Positions 13,578-25,613 of a DNA stretch of 64,000 nucleotides are shown piece after piece. Both the position numbers and the translations under genes were made by a program. This stretch comes from Cycas panzhihuaensis (Eukaryota; Cycadophyta), in the NCBI GenBank assembly GCA_023213395.1, contig CM041465.1, positions 114,645,741 through 114,709,740 on the forward strand. Direction: 5' to 3'. Each line of letters begins with the position of its first letter. Position 1 is the first letter of the stretch. A model generated the notes under the pieces. It made no database searches and had not been told where the DNA came from. It saw only the letters and a program-made list of their open reading frames with translations.

Positions 13578-14668
13578 TTAATTCCCTCTCCTAACGTAAG
13601 AATACAAACTTATTAATATTATAATGGACTTAAAATTATAGTTTGAATGGGCTAATTGCAATAAAGAAAAAAAAAACACAATTTTCCCCTTCAAATATTT
13701 GTAAAGAATAGAGGTAGCAACTACCTAGTTCTCTAAAATTACACCTTAATTTCTAGTGATCATTTAGCCTATCAATCTTACTCTTATAATTTTTTAGATT
13801 GAAAGCAAGGGTCCTTGGAACTTTAGATTTAGATCATTGAATACCATGTAAATTTTTATATAAAATCATTCCACCTTAAAAATAACAAAGAGAATGTCTT
13901 CATAAAATTTAGCATAGCTTTCTTATTTAAACATGAAATTAACTACAATTTAAAATACAGTTAAAGTAGATGTAAATGAACTCTACTATGAAACCAATTT
14001 TATGTTTTAGGTTTTACTTTTTCTAGAAACCTAGGTTAAATTCTACTTAAGATTATGGAACATTTTGACTAAGGGCTTCATTACTAAAACTATTGTATCT
14101 CTATTGCATAGCCATAAAGTAGGCCACAATTTGAATTATGGAAGTAGAAGAAAGGGAATCCTTAATTTTAGTACAAATATAAATGATTGGGATGTGAAGT
14201 TAATGCAATTAAAAGTTAAAATAAAGTTATTTATAATGGGTAATTTTAGGGTTAATTCTTCTAAATTTAGTAACAAAATCCTTCTGATCTGTATATTGTC
14301 TCAACTTAAACTCTTTTATGCTCTACACTCAAATTTATATCCCTAAAAAAACTCCAAAAAATTCAATCATAAAGATGTAAATTTAATCGATAAAAACACT
14401 TTCATTAAACTTGTATATGTTCTATTTATAAGGTTATACAACCCTTATACATTGTTACTAACTATAATTCCTCTCATAATTTGAGCATCCTATTTTCTAG
14501 TTTGTCCTCTTTAATTTTTATCATAAATAAAGTAGCAAATGCTTCATAATGAGTGATAGAGAAAATCCACTTGTTAAAAACTCAAAGACATGGCATAAGA
14601 AACATTTAATAAAATTAGATAAATCAATTAAATAGAAACATATATTGTTTAAAGCTCAAATAGCATAA
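12751..14668. other. Intergenic AT-rich DNA
   Basis: Apart from the CT microsatellite at 13527-13575 I see nothing assignable. Short open frames of 69 and 93 codons (12972-13181 minus, 14065-14346 plus) have no domain signature. Confidence 0.4.
13527..13575. repeat. (CT)n microsatellite, about 24 units
   Basis: Uninterrupted CT dinucleotides, bordered by TTTTAAG on the left and CTTTAATTCC on the right. Confidence 0.98.
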
Positions 14669-15011
14669 TGTTGGTTTTTTATGGAAATAATGATAGTGGA
14701 TTAAACAATGATTAAAGAATAGATGTTAAAGTGAGTGTAGGATAAATAATGAAGCATAAAATAATGAAACCTATAGAAGGATAAGGAAAATATATCAGTA
14801 GAAGAATGATAAAATTTTTTATTATTAGAAAGATCATGTGCATACTTATAAAACATCTCACCACATGTGAGAACCCTCAAAGGTTAACCTTTATGTACTA
14901 GCATGCTTATCAAGTTGGCATATATGTTAAAGTGACTAACAATATAATAATCTAATAATACATGAAAGGGTATGAAAGGGGTTTGTATATAATTAGATAT
15001 TACATCCAATA
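14669..15011 (-). repeat. 3' LTR of element D
   Basis: Aligns with 16169-16543 over its length, including CACATGTGAGAACCCTCA, GAAAGGGGTTTGTATA and AATTAGATATTACATC blocks. Confidence 0.75.
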
Positions 15012-15365
15012 TTTCTCCTTGTAATATACAATTATATCAAATAGAACATCACATTAAAAATACGAATCTTGTGTTCAAATCTTTGTTAGATCAAGTTTCT
15101 TCAATAATCATAAAGTGTTATTAATATCTATATAAAGTAAATTCCATCTATTAGATCACATAAATAGCCAACTACTATGACTTCCATTTAACTAGGTTGC
15201 TCCTTCCTATATATGATTTTATCAACACCAAGTTAGCTAGACTATGGGAATACATTATTCTATGTGGCCAAATAAACAAGTTGAAGAAGAAATTCACATT
15301 CGTAGAAAATATGTTCTCTCTCTCTTACTAAATGGGACTTAGGAGAAGCTATCATCATCTACAAG

Positions 15366-15536
15366 TATGTACGTATGCGTATGCGTATGCGTGTCTATGT
15401 ACATATACGTATGCGTGTCTATATATACATGTCTCTCTCTTACTATATATATGTGTATGTGTGTGTGTCTATGTCTATGTCTGTGTCTATATATATGTGT
15501 GTGTGTATGTGTGCATGTGCGTGTGTGTGTGTATGT

Positions 15537-15568
<32 letters not shown>
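15366..15568 (+). repeat. Compound simple repeat: GTATGC, TG/TA and AG tracts
   Basis: Runs of GTATGC, then TATA/TGTG alternation, then a pure (AG)n tract from about 15539 to 15568. The Cys/Tyr/Val-rich or Arg/Glu-rich open frames over this tract are products of the repeat and not genes. Confidence 0.95.
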
Positions 15569-15570
<2 letters not shown>

Positions 15571-16152
15571 TAAGCTTCCCCTATAATATAAGTTTTTTCC
15601 ATTAAAAAATAGTTATTTTTCAATCTTCAAGTGATCTAAAAATGACCCCTTCAACTACTATATGAAAATATTTTGTGTTGTACCCATAGGTATATAAAGG
15701 ATATACAACACAACAACTGAATAAGTCCCATTTTCATTAATTTGTAACTAGAAAAGAAACATGTTTTTTTGACCTCAAAAGAACCTACATGCAATATTAT
15801 GATGGCTAGCCATATATATTAAAAAAATAGGTCACCAAAATTAATTTCACATCACTAATACATTACCATTTTTGCCATGAAAACCTCCTCATTTTATAGC
15901 TTTAAAATAGTACCTAGAAAAAATATAAATAGATTGAAAATCTTATGGCTTGAATATCTTCATAAAATTATAGTGAAAAAATCCCTAAATCTACATTTTG
16001 ATACTTGAAAATTAACCCTAAAAGGTTTTGAAAAACTCTTCAAAAAATGACATTTTGATGAGTCAATTTCTTTAAATAATAACAAAGAATAGACTCAAAA
16101 ATATTTAAAAATTAGGATCTAAGAATTTATCTTATTAGGGGATTGAACCTTG

Positions 16153-16165
16153 GCCTCTAATACTA
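16153..16165 (-). other. Primer-binding site of element D
   Basis: Minus strand TAGTATTAGAGGC, three bases inside the LTR; a decayed TGGTATCAGAGC-type initiator Met tRNA site. Confidence 0.65.
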
Positions 16166-16168
16166 CAA

Positions 16169-16543
16169 TGTTGAATTAGAGTTGAAGATAAAATAATATA
16201 ATATTAGTTTTAAATAAAAGTGATGATAGTAGACCTAACAATAGACAAAGAATATATGTTTGATGTGAACATAGGATAAGTAATGTGACATAAGAGAATG
16301 AAGCATATATAAAGCTAAGCATAATGTATTAGTGGAAGAATGACAAAACTTTGAAGTATTAGAAAGACCATGTATATACTTATAGAATATATTATCACAT
16401 GTGAGAACCCTCAGAGATTAATCTTTGTGTGTCAGCACACTTATTAAGGCGACACACATGTTAAGATGACCAATAATATAATAACCCAATAATATATGAC
16501 TGTATGAAAGGGGTTTATACATAATTAGATATTACATCTAATA
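16169..16543 (-). repeat. 5' LTR of element D
   Basis: Partner of 14669-15011, about 30 bp longer owing to small indels. Its inner edge is next to the primer-binding site complement at 16153-16165, which fixes the orientation. Confidence 0.75.
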
Positions 16544-17379
<836 letters not shown>

Positions 17380-17419
17380 TGCATGCATGTACATGTTTAT
17401 GTATATATCAATGTATGTA

Positions 17420-17816
17420 TAGGGGATATAACTATCCTACTTTTACTCATACTCAAAATTGATAATGGAAAGATAAAAGGAAATTGCAACACTTATATTC
17501 TTCATGGAAATTAATTATAGAAGTGAAGTACACCAAAGAGTGTAAATGGACACAAAAGAGAACCAAATAGTACTTAGATACCAATCTCTCAAGAGAAAAT
17601 AATTTCACAACAACCTTCATTTATAATTTATGGCCCTTATATAGATAAAAATGAGACTTTCCTCTATAATCCTATTAGCAAGTTAAATGGCCTTGTATCT
17701 TATTGGTAGCTTTAGTGATCTACATATAGAAGTTAATAACTAGTACATAACCCCCTAGTGCCTTAACTATGAGTGCTAGTATCTTAGTTCTACTAGCCAT
17801 ATATAGTCATGTAAAA
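17420..17816 (-). repeat. 3' LTR of element E
   Basis: Shares ATCCTACTTTT, TCTCAAGAGAAAAT-type and ATGAGTGCTAGTATC-type blocks with 37970-38347. The inner edge is set by GGTCCCTTCCC, the complement of the polypurine tract. Confidence 0.8.
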
Positions 17817-17830
17817 GGTCCCTTCCCTTA

Positions 17831-20643
17831 AGATGTTGAGTCCTTGAAGTAAATAAGATGTAGATGTTGATTTATAAAATCTTTTTATTCCTAAATTACC
17901 TCATCTATTTTTGCAATCAATCCACTATACCAAATACTCAATAATTATCCTATACCAAAAATGGTATTATCTAGTAAATAAGATGTGTTCTAAGCTAACA
18001 ATGAGAGTTTGTTATTAATCTAGGATGGGTAGGATTATTTGTGGGTTTGTTTTCTTACTAAGAAATATCTTAAGGTAAGGAACATGGAAGACATTATGAA
18101 TCTTGATATTGGGAAGGAGTTCTAAAGTATAGACTACTTTACTTATATATTGGAGGAGTTTATAAGGGCCATAGTAATAAGAGTTGAGCTTGTGATTCTT
18201 ATGATATTTAAGAGATTATTGTTTATATGGTTGAAGGTATAGGAACACAAGATCACTAATGTCAAAAGAGTGTTTTGAATGGTGGCAATCTATTAATTAC
18301 TTCATTTGATTATAGGTTGTAACGAGGTTTTACTTAAGGGTGTTTAGAATTTGGTCCATGTGTTATAGTTTTCATTATACTACCATAATGTAAAGGTTGG
18401 TTACTAGAATAGGGTGGGATGGTAGTGGGTACCTATAAAGGGCCATGAATAAGGATATCCCTATGGCTAAGTGGTTTGAGGAATTATACTAACATTTTAT
18501 AAGGGATAGTCATGATGACCATCCTATCTAGTGTTTAGAAGCACAACAATGTAAGTAAGTTTTTAGTGTTTTGTTAAGAACTTTTAATTAGCCATCCTTT
18601 AAGGGTGATAGATAAAACTCATATTGAATGATGTATCTAAGGTTCAAAAACGCTCTTGCTAAATGGATCTAGTAAACTTTGGATCTCGATCATATACAAT
18701 AGTTCGTAGAAACCCATATAAATAAAATATCATTTAAAGATATAGATTTGCAATGCATAATACTTTATATAAAGTGTGGACTGGAAAAAAGTATACACAT
18801 TTTGTTAAGTAGTCAATGCCCACTAATATAGAGTCATACTTGATAGATAGAAGTAGACTCATAATAAAGTCCATGGTAATATCTTGGCATTTCTCTTATT
18901 GAATATGGAGTGGTTGTAATAGACTTGGTTATGATTTAATGTTGAATTTATTACATTCACATTCATCATATTCCAAACTCAATGTTAGAATGAATGATTT
19001 TATATGTAGCCAAAAGAAGTCAGAATAAATTTATTAGTAGCTTTTATTAAATTTGGAATGGCTTCTTGATGAAGTAGAGTGCTATTCTACTAAGATTTGA
19101 GGAATATAATTGGAGGTTAGGTGGATAAATATGCAATTCCTATATAGAAGAAGATTATTTTCTATGGACAATTTTTTTTAAGTTTGAACTTTGTTAGCCT
19201 ATTTATCATAATTCAACTAAGACTAGTTTTCCTAAGTCAGGTCTTGTGCCCATATGGGTTGAGGTGTAAAGATGGTATGAATAAAGGATCCATGTGAAGG
19301 AATAAAGGAAGAGTCAGTTATAAGGTAGGAAAGAGCATCTTCCACTACATTATCTTGGTCTTTCTTATAAGTGATCATGAAATCAAAAAATTAGAGGTGC
19401 TCTACCTACTTGGCCTATTCCTCAGTCAAAACTAGTTGGACTAATAGGCAACAAAGGCTATGGAGATTAGTTAGGATGATGAACTTTAATCCAATGAGAT
19501 ATTGTCATCATTTCTTAATGCCATGAATAATTGACTTCAATTCTTTTTAGTAGGTTGATAACTTATACTCGTGGTCTTTAAATTATTTATTTTCAAAAAT
19601 AATGGTGTGTAGGTTTTGTATAATAACCATGCCTAAGCCAAAACATAATGCATCATATTCTAGTTAGAATGGTTGAGAGAAATCTATTGTGGCTAATATT
19701 AGAATAGAGGACATGACTTCTTTAAGATGAATAAAGGTATCATTAGTAATGGGTGAATATTAGAAAGAAATTTTCTCAAGTAAATTGATTAATGATATTA
19801 TTAAGATTGCATAATTCTGAATGAACAACCTATAGAATCCAATGAGTCTTAAGAAGGCATGCAACTAAGTAAGGTTTTTTGGGCTTAATTGATTGATAAT
19901 AACTATTATCTTATTAAGGCCAACCCAAACATCTTTTATGGAGATAATGTGGCCAAGGTATTATAATTCAAACTTACTAAGCTCACACTTGGAGAACTTA
20001 GCATATAATTAATGTCTAGCCAAAATTTTTAGGATTATCTTTACACAATGGGTGTGAATGGCCATGCCTATGTTATAGATGAAAATATCATCAAAGAAAA
20101 TAATAGTGAATTTTTTAAGGTAAGGGGCAAATACCTTATTCATTAGGAATTGAAATATGGCTAGGGTAATGCACAAAACAAAGGCACAACATGAAATTTA
20201 TAGTGGTTGTAGTATATGCAAAAGATTATTTTATTATGGTCTCTGGGTACAACTATGATTTAATAATATCTAGATTGGAGATCCAACTTGGTAAAAACTA
20301 TAATACCATAGATCTTATCTAATGTGTTATCGATTCTTAGGGTGGTGAATTTATTTTTTATATTTTTAGGTTTTTAATAAACACACTCCCTAATTGAGCC
20401 ATCCTTTTTCTAAACTAACATAATAGAGGTAATATATAGTCAAAGATTGATAGGGTTCTGGGGATCTTTTAGCTCAATGGTATAGTAACACCCATGATCT
20501 GGTGGGGGACCAACTAGCAAGGGGGAAAAATCACTTGATATTTATTAAGGATATGTTGGTTATCTAAATGAATGTTTATGCGGGTTTGGATGTTATTGAT
20601 GCATACAATACTACTTAGTTATTTGGTCATTTAAACTAGGAAA
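17831..20643 (-). pseudogene. Gypsy E pol remnant: reverse transcriptase, RNase H, integrase
   Basis: On the minus strand, from 20643 downward, broken translation shows the reverse transcriptase (about 20440-19950, with FDDIFIYN at the active site where gypsy elements carry Y-x-D-D, then YAKFSKCEL and YLGHIIS), the RNase H region (about 19850-19300, including VEDALSY, a form of ADALSR), and the integrase core (about 18950-18600: DITMDFIMSL and a second Asp in YDRDPKF). Order RT-RNase H-integrase is diagnostic for Ty3/gypsy and opposite to copia. Many TAG/TAA stops. The 5' part of pol continues beyond insertion F at 24441. Confidence 0.85.
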
Positions 20644-20648
20644 ATTAG

Positions 20649-21087
20649 CGAAGAAAAAATATAACCGTAGAAGCAATGTGATAATAAAACTTTAAATCAC
20701 TCAATAAATAACACCAGGAGATTTAGGTCTAAGTATAGACCTTTTATTAATCTAAGTAACAACTAAAGAATTATAGAGATGAATAAATGCCAACTCTTCT
20801 TATTGACTCATCAAAGACTCATCCACAACCATGTTACATGTGTCATTAGATAAGAATATATAGATATAATATTACAAGATAATGCCTTGTAGTTTTACAA
20901 TACAATGGGCATAAACCACATGTTGACAAAAACCCCTATAAGACACCCAAAAATTTTTCTTGAGGGCTCCTGCCTCCAAACCCCCGCATAGGGGGGTTGC
21001 TGGCCTCCTAGACCCTCCAAACCCCATAAAGTGGCTTGGGTGTAATGCCTATATGTAACACTTGCAAAGTGTTCAACATATCTAAAA
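20649..21087 (-). repeat. 3' LTR of element F, 439 bp
   Basis: Aligned with 24063-24435 but carries an extra GC-rich block at about 20941-21031 and lacks about 30 bp present in the other copy. First base is mutated (CGAAG for TGAAG). Right edge followed by ATCTCCTACTT, complement of the polypurine tract. Confidence 0.88.
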
Positions 21088-21129
21088 ATCTCCTACTTGT
21101 TGAATACTTTATAAGAAACATGCATACAC

Positions 21130-24040
21130 AACTACTTAATACCAAAATCACAAATACCCATTGTAATTTTACACCATCTAAATCTTTTTGTGCTAATAAT
21201 CTTAGTCAATGAGTCTGCAGTATTCTATTGTATAGCAATCTTCTGCAAATCTACCTTGTGATCTTAAATCAGTTCCCTTATAAAATAGAACTACATATCA
21301 ATATGTTTTGACTGATCATGAAAAATAGGATTCTTTACAAGGTAGATTGCACTTTGATTATCTCAATCTATCCTCACAACATCCTACTTAAAGCCAATAT
21401 ATGTGCATAATCTCTTTAACCAAATTACTTCCTTGAATACATGAGTAGCTATCATATACTCTGCTTCTATGCTAAAAGGGCCACAACTTGTTATCTTTTA
21501 CTCCTCCAGCTGATTACACCACCAAAAAGGGTAAAAATATACTCGCTTATAGATCTTCTGCTGTCAAGATCTCTAGCCCAATCAGCATCAATAAAACCTC
21601 TCAAATTCACTATTCTACTCTTTATGAGATCTCATTGATAGAAAATTCTATTGTTTGATGTACCCTATAGATACCTAAAAATCCTTTTCACAACCACCCA
21701 ATGCTCCCTACCTGAGTTTAACATATACCTACTAACTGCTCCCACTGCATGGGTAATGTCTGGTTGAGTACAAACCATCGTATATATTAGGGTACCAACA
21801 ACACTAGCATAAGGGACAAATGCCATGTCTTCAACTTCTTAGTAAGTCTTTGGATATTATTCAGCTAATAATTTTAAACCAACAGAAAGAGAAACATGAA
21901 ATGGTTTACTATCCTACAACCTGAACTGCTATAATATTACCTTAATGTATCATCTTTAACTATGTCAAATCTTCTTGTTTCTCCTATTCCCTTTAATCTT
22001 AATACTCAAAATAAAATGTGTAGTACAAAGGTCTTTCATCTCAAAGTGAGATGCTAGTTGGCCTTTCATAAGTTGGTTCATTTCTTTATTGTTACCAACT
22101 AAAAGGATGTCATCAACATATAAAGCAAGAATAATAAAATGATCACCAACTTGCTTATAATAAATACAATGATCTACTTTGCTATACATAAATCCATCTG
22201 CTAACATATATAAATCAAACTTCTGATACCACATCCTTAGTGATTGTTTCAAGTTATATAATGACTTCTTTAACCAACACACTATATTCTCCTTTCCTAT
22301 AACTTCAAACCCTTCATGTTGTAACATATAAATTTATCCCTCGAGGTCACTGTAAAAAATGTAGTCTTCACATCCATTTGATCCACCTTAAGGTCATAGA
22401 TAGCTATTATAGCCAACAAAAATCTAATTGAAGCGAATTTTGCAACAAGAGATAATACCTCACCAAAATCTATTCCCTTGACTTAGAAATAGTATTTTGC
22501 TACCAAGCAAGCCTTGTACTTTTCCATAGTACCATCTACGTAGAACTTCTTCTTAAAGATCCATTTGTTATCAATAGGTTTTCTGCCATTAGGTAGATCC
22601 ACCAAATCCCATGTGCTATTTTTATCTAAGGTCATCATTTCTTCTTGCATGGCCTTCATCTAGAGTTGGCTCTTTTTTGACTCCATAGCCTTCCAAATAG
22701 TACTTAGATCATCATCTGTAGTAGATAAAATAAAACAGGAGCAATGAAAGTATTTAAGAATATACATGTCAAGTTGTCTTTTCTCACGAGTTGATCTCCT
22801 CAAGATGTGGGGTTCTTGAGGTTGAGTTACCTCTACAACTAGTCCTTCCTCTTCGGATGACACATATTCTAATGTAGAATCTTGATCCCTTACCTTAAAT
22901 TATACCTTCTTAGAGTGTTCCTCCTTTGGTTCTTTATCCTACACTAAAGACTTGAACTCCTCTTTAAAGATAATATCACGTCTATATGTAACCTTTTATG
23001 TTTTAATATTATAAATATTATACCCTTTAACACCATCACTATAGCCAATGAAAATAGTCTTTTGTGCTTTTAAATAAAGCTTAGTCCTCTATTGTTTAGG
23101 AACATGCATAAAATCTTTATAACTAAAAACTCTGAGATGACCAAGAGATGGTTTCTTATCAGACTATAATTCTTTAGGTCTTTTGTATACTAAGATAGTT
23201 ATTGGTGATTTGTTTATCAAGTAGCTTATAGTCATCACAGCCTCAACCTAGAATTTTTTCTCTAATCTAGTAGCACTGAGCATACGCCTTGATCTCTTTA
23301 GCAAGGTCCTATTCATTCTTTTAGGAACTCCATTCTACTATCACATATAGAGAATTATCTTTTACCTTGCTATCCCACATTGCTTATAGAACTGCTCAAA
23401 CTCTTTTAAGTAAAACTCACCTCTATTATCGGTCCTCATTACCTTGATCTACCTATCACTCTGATTTTTGACCAAGGCTTTAAATTTTTTGAATTTACTG
23501 AAAACTTCATATTTCTATCTGAGAAAGTACAACCATATTTTTTTTGAGAAGTCATCTATGAATGAGACAAAGTATTTGTACTTACCTAATGAGGGTACAT
23601 CAATAGGTCAAAAAACATCATTGTAAACCAATTGCATAATACCTTTTGCTCTCTTCAAGCTTGAAGGAAAACTTACCTGATTCTATTTTTCATACACACA
23701 ATGCTCATAGAAATCAAAATCAAATGAGTTATTAATACTACAGATGTCTTCTTCCATACCTTTGGAGAATAAATCATGGAGGTCTTTCTCTCTAATATGG
23801 CCCAATCTCTAATGCCATAATATAGTTTTACCAATAAGTGATATTTGAGTCCCACCTACATTATTACTACTTTCTATAATAGTTGGATTACAACTATTGG
23901 CACACGTTGTGTTTGCATCAAGCTTGTATAATGTTCCAAATTAAACCCCTCTTACTAATATCAACACTTATCAAACTATTCTATAACTATTTTTATTAAA
24001 AATCACTTCTATTCTTGCATTACCCAATCCATAGAACTAA
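21130..24040 (-). pseudogene. Copia F pol remnant: GAG-pre-integrase, integrase, RT, RNase H
   Basis: On the minus strand the order is GAG-pre-integrase (about 23860-23670), integrase (about 23660-22960), a linker with a short open segment (22863-22660), reverse transcriptase (about 22640-21600) and RNase H (about 21500-21180, with DNQSAIYLVKN and a HID signature). The reverse transcriptase segment 22327-21965 is still open for 120 codons and keeps the active-site motif YVDDILLVG, making it the best-preserved catalytic piece of the nest. Integrase before RT identifies Ty1/copia. Stops elsewhere make it non-functional. Confidence 0.88.
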
Positions 24041-24048
24041 AACCCTTA

Positions 24049-24060
24049 GCTTTGATACCA
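24049..24060 (-). other. Primer-binding site of element F
   Basis: Minus strand TGGTATCAAAGC, two bases from the LTR; initiator Met tRNA type with one G to A change. Confidence 0.85.
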
Positions 24061-24062
24061 AA

Positions 24063-24435
24063 TGAAGAGAAAATATAACCAAAAAAGTAATGTGATAATA
24101 GAACTTTAAACCATGAAAAGAACAAATAGCATAAACAAGTCAAGCACTCAATAAAGAATACTAGAAGATTCATGTCTAAGCATAGACCTTTTATTAATCT
24201 GAGTAATAGCTAAAGAATTACAAAGATGAATAAACCCTAACTCTTCTTATTGACTCATTAAATACTCATCTACAACCATATTACATGTGTTATTATATAA
24301 GAATATATAAACACAACCTTGAGGTTTTATAATACAATGGGCATAAACCACGAGCTGACAAAGACCCCTATAAAGGGGCTTGGGTGTAATACCTATACCT
24401 ATGTAACACTTACAAAGTGTTTAACATATCTAACA
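24063..24435 (-). repeat. 5' LTR of element F, 373 bp
   Basis: Starts TGAAGAGAAAA and ends ATCTAACA on the plus strand, bounded by the primer-binding site on the left and ATTAG target duplication on the right. Confidence 0.9.
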
Positions 24436-24440
24436 ATTAG

Positions 24441-25120
24441 TTTGTTTGGGAAGGGGTTATATTCTGTGGAGTTTATGGGTTTGTCCCATATGGTCCTTAA
24501 ATAAAATAAATAGGTTAGTAAGGAAGTTATTAGTATTATAGGTACTTAATATTTGGAGCCACTAGATGCCAAGAACAACATTTGATCTACTAACATACAT
24601 GGCATAAAAATAAAAAGTTAACCTATAAGTATTGATTTAAATAGTAAGGTTCTGTATTATTCTAGTATTATGAAATTTATAGTAGTTGGGCAAGGAACAT
24701 GTAAATCTAGTTTTTAGGATAATTCAAAGGTTTAATTGCCTAGCTAAGAAAATATCTATAAAGTTTACTAATGTGTCATCATTGATTAAAAAATTAATTA
24801 GTGTTTTTTTAAGTGTTCTTTTAATGCATAGTAGTTTGAGGTATGAAGAGGATGCTAATGTAAATAAGAAGACTTTTGGTTTTAAAGTTAAGGAGGGTTC
24901 TAGATGGGATTCTTCATCAAATTCTGGTTTAGAATTAAAGTTATCTTTTAAAGATAGACTAGGATCTATTATGAATACTACTTTCTTGGCTTTGTAAACT
25001 TTTCCATATTCAAGGCTCCACTTTTCTGAGCATTAGACATGAAGGCTAATTATAATGTATCAATGTTCCTCTATTAGTGAGACTTGAATTAGATTATTTA
25101 TGGGTTCTTTAAATGGTTGG
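24441..25120 (-). pseudogene. Gypsy E protease and gag C-terminus remnant
   Basis: Aligns in minus orientation with 32390-33050 of element H: both carry the region that in H gives an aspartic-protease-like GGMSLNFID stretch preceded by an acidic linker. It is the continuation of E between insertion F and insertion G. A plus-strand open frame of 103 codons over 24686-24997 is a shadow of this remnant. Confidence 0.7.
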
Positions 25121-25613
25121 CATAACATTTCTAAAATTAAAGAAGAAATCAGTTTTATAGAAGGAAATATTATTAGGAAACTAATTTTTAGGAGAATTAA
25201 AAGAAAAATCATTTATTTTATTTCATTTTGAAGTCCATTTTTTGGAGGAAAAAATTAGAGTTAGGTTTTGAAGGCTATAAATAAAGAAGTCGTTCCCATT
25301 TATTTGTATGCTTGTTGGAGGATTGCACCTACCTCAAAGAGGGTTGAAATTATCATGCATTATAATTAGGTTTTATATTAATCTATTATCTCTTATTTAT
25401 TCATATATAAATATTGTACTATATGGATATGTTGAACTATGTCTATTAAGTAATATTTTATGAAGAATTATATGTTGTAAAATAATTTTGATCTATTAGA
25501 ATGATTATTTTTGTGGATAAGTACCATTTTTAAGTGTATGAAATCTATAAAAATTATAATTATCTACTAGAAATTTACTTCTATCTATTGTGAATGTTTT
25601 TTAGGCCTATTAT
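25121..25613 (+). repeat. 5' LTR of element G
   Basis: Begins CATAACATTTC (likely from TGTAACATTTC). Shares with the right copy the blocks TTTATAGAAGGAAATATTATT, AAAAATCATTTATTTTATTT and TTAATCTATTATCTCTTATT. The end is placed by the primer-binding-like site and is uncertain by about 10 bp. Confidence 0.7.

Larger units (their letters stand above)
14669..16543 (-). mobile_element. Non-autonomous LTR element D (copia-type primer site)
   Basis: Two direct repeats (14669-15011 and 16169-16543) enclose about 1.16 kb with no coding domain. On the minus strand the order is 5' LTR, primer-binding site TAGTATTAGAGGCC, internal DNA, polypurine-like ACAAGGAGAAA, 3' LTR. The initiator Met tRNA site suggests a copia relative as parent. 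The internal part includes a compound simple-repeat tract (15366-15568). Total size 1.9 kb puts it between terminal-repeat miniature elements and larger derivatives. No clear target duplication: the 5 bp flanks differ. Confidence 0.75.
20649..24435 (-). mobile_element. Ty1/copia element F nested in E, with target duplication ATTAG
   Basis: LTRs at 20649-21087 and 24063-24435 flank 3.0 kb of internal DNA. The identical 5 bp ATTAG occurs at 20644-20648 and 24436-24440, a perfect target-site duplication, and gypsy E sequence continues on both sides. The primer-binding site is at 24049-24060. Between it and the GAG-pre-integrase remnant there is only about 0.2 kb, so gag and protease were deleted (or the active parent already lacked them). 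LTR start/end TGTTAG...CTTCA on the minus strand. Confidence 0.92.

Noticed and set aside
14065-14346. 93-codon plus-strand frame
   Set aside because: AT-rich, no domain, no homologous copy in the window; length is expected by chance.
15332-15605. Overlapping Cys/Tyr- and Arg/Glu-rich small frames
   Set aside because: Produced by the compound simple repeat in element D; three frames are open at once.
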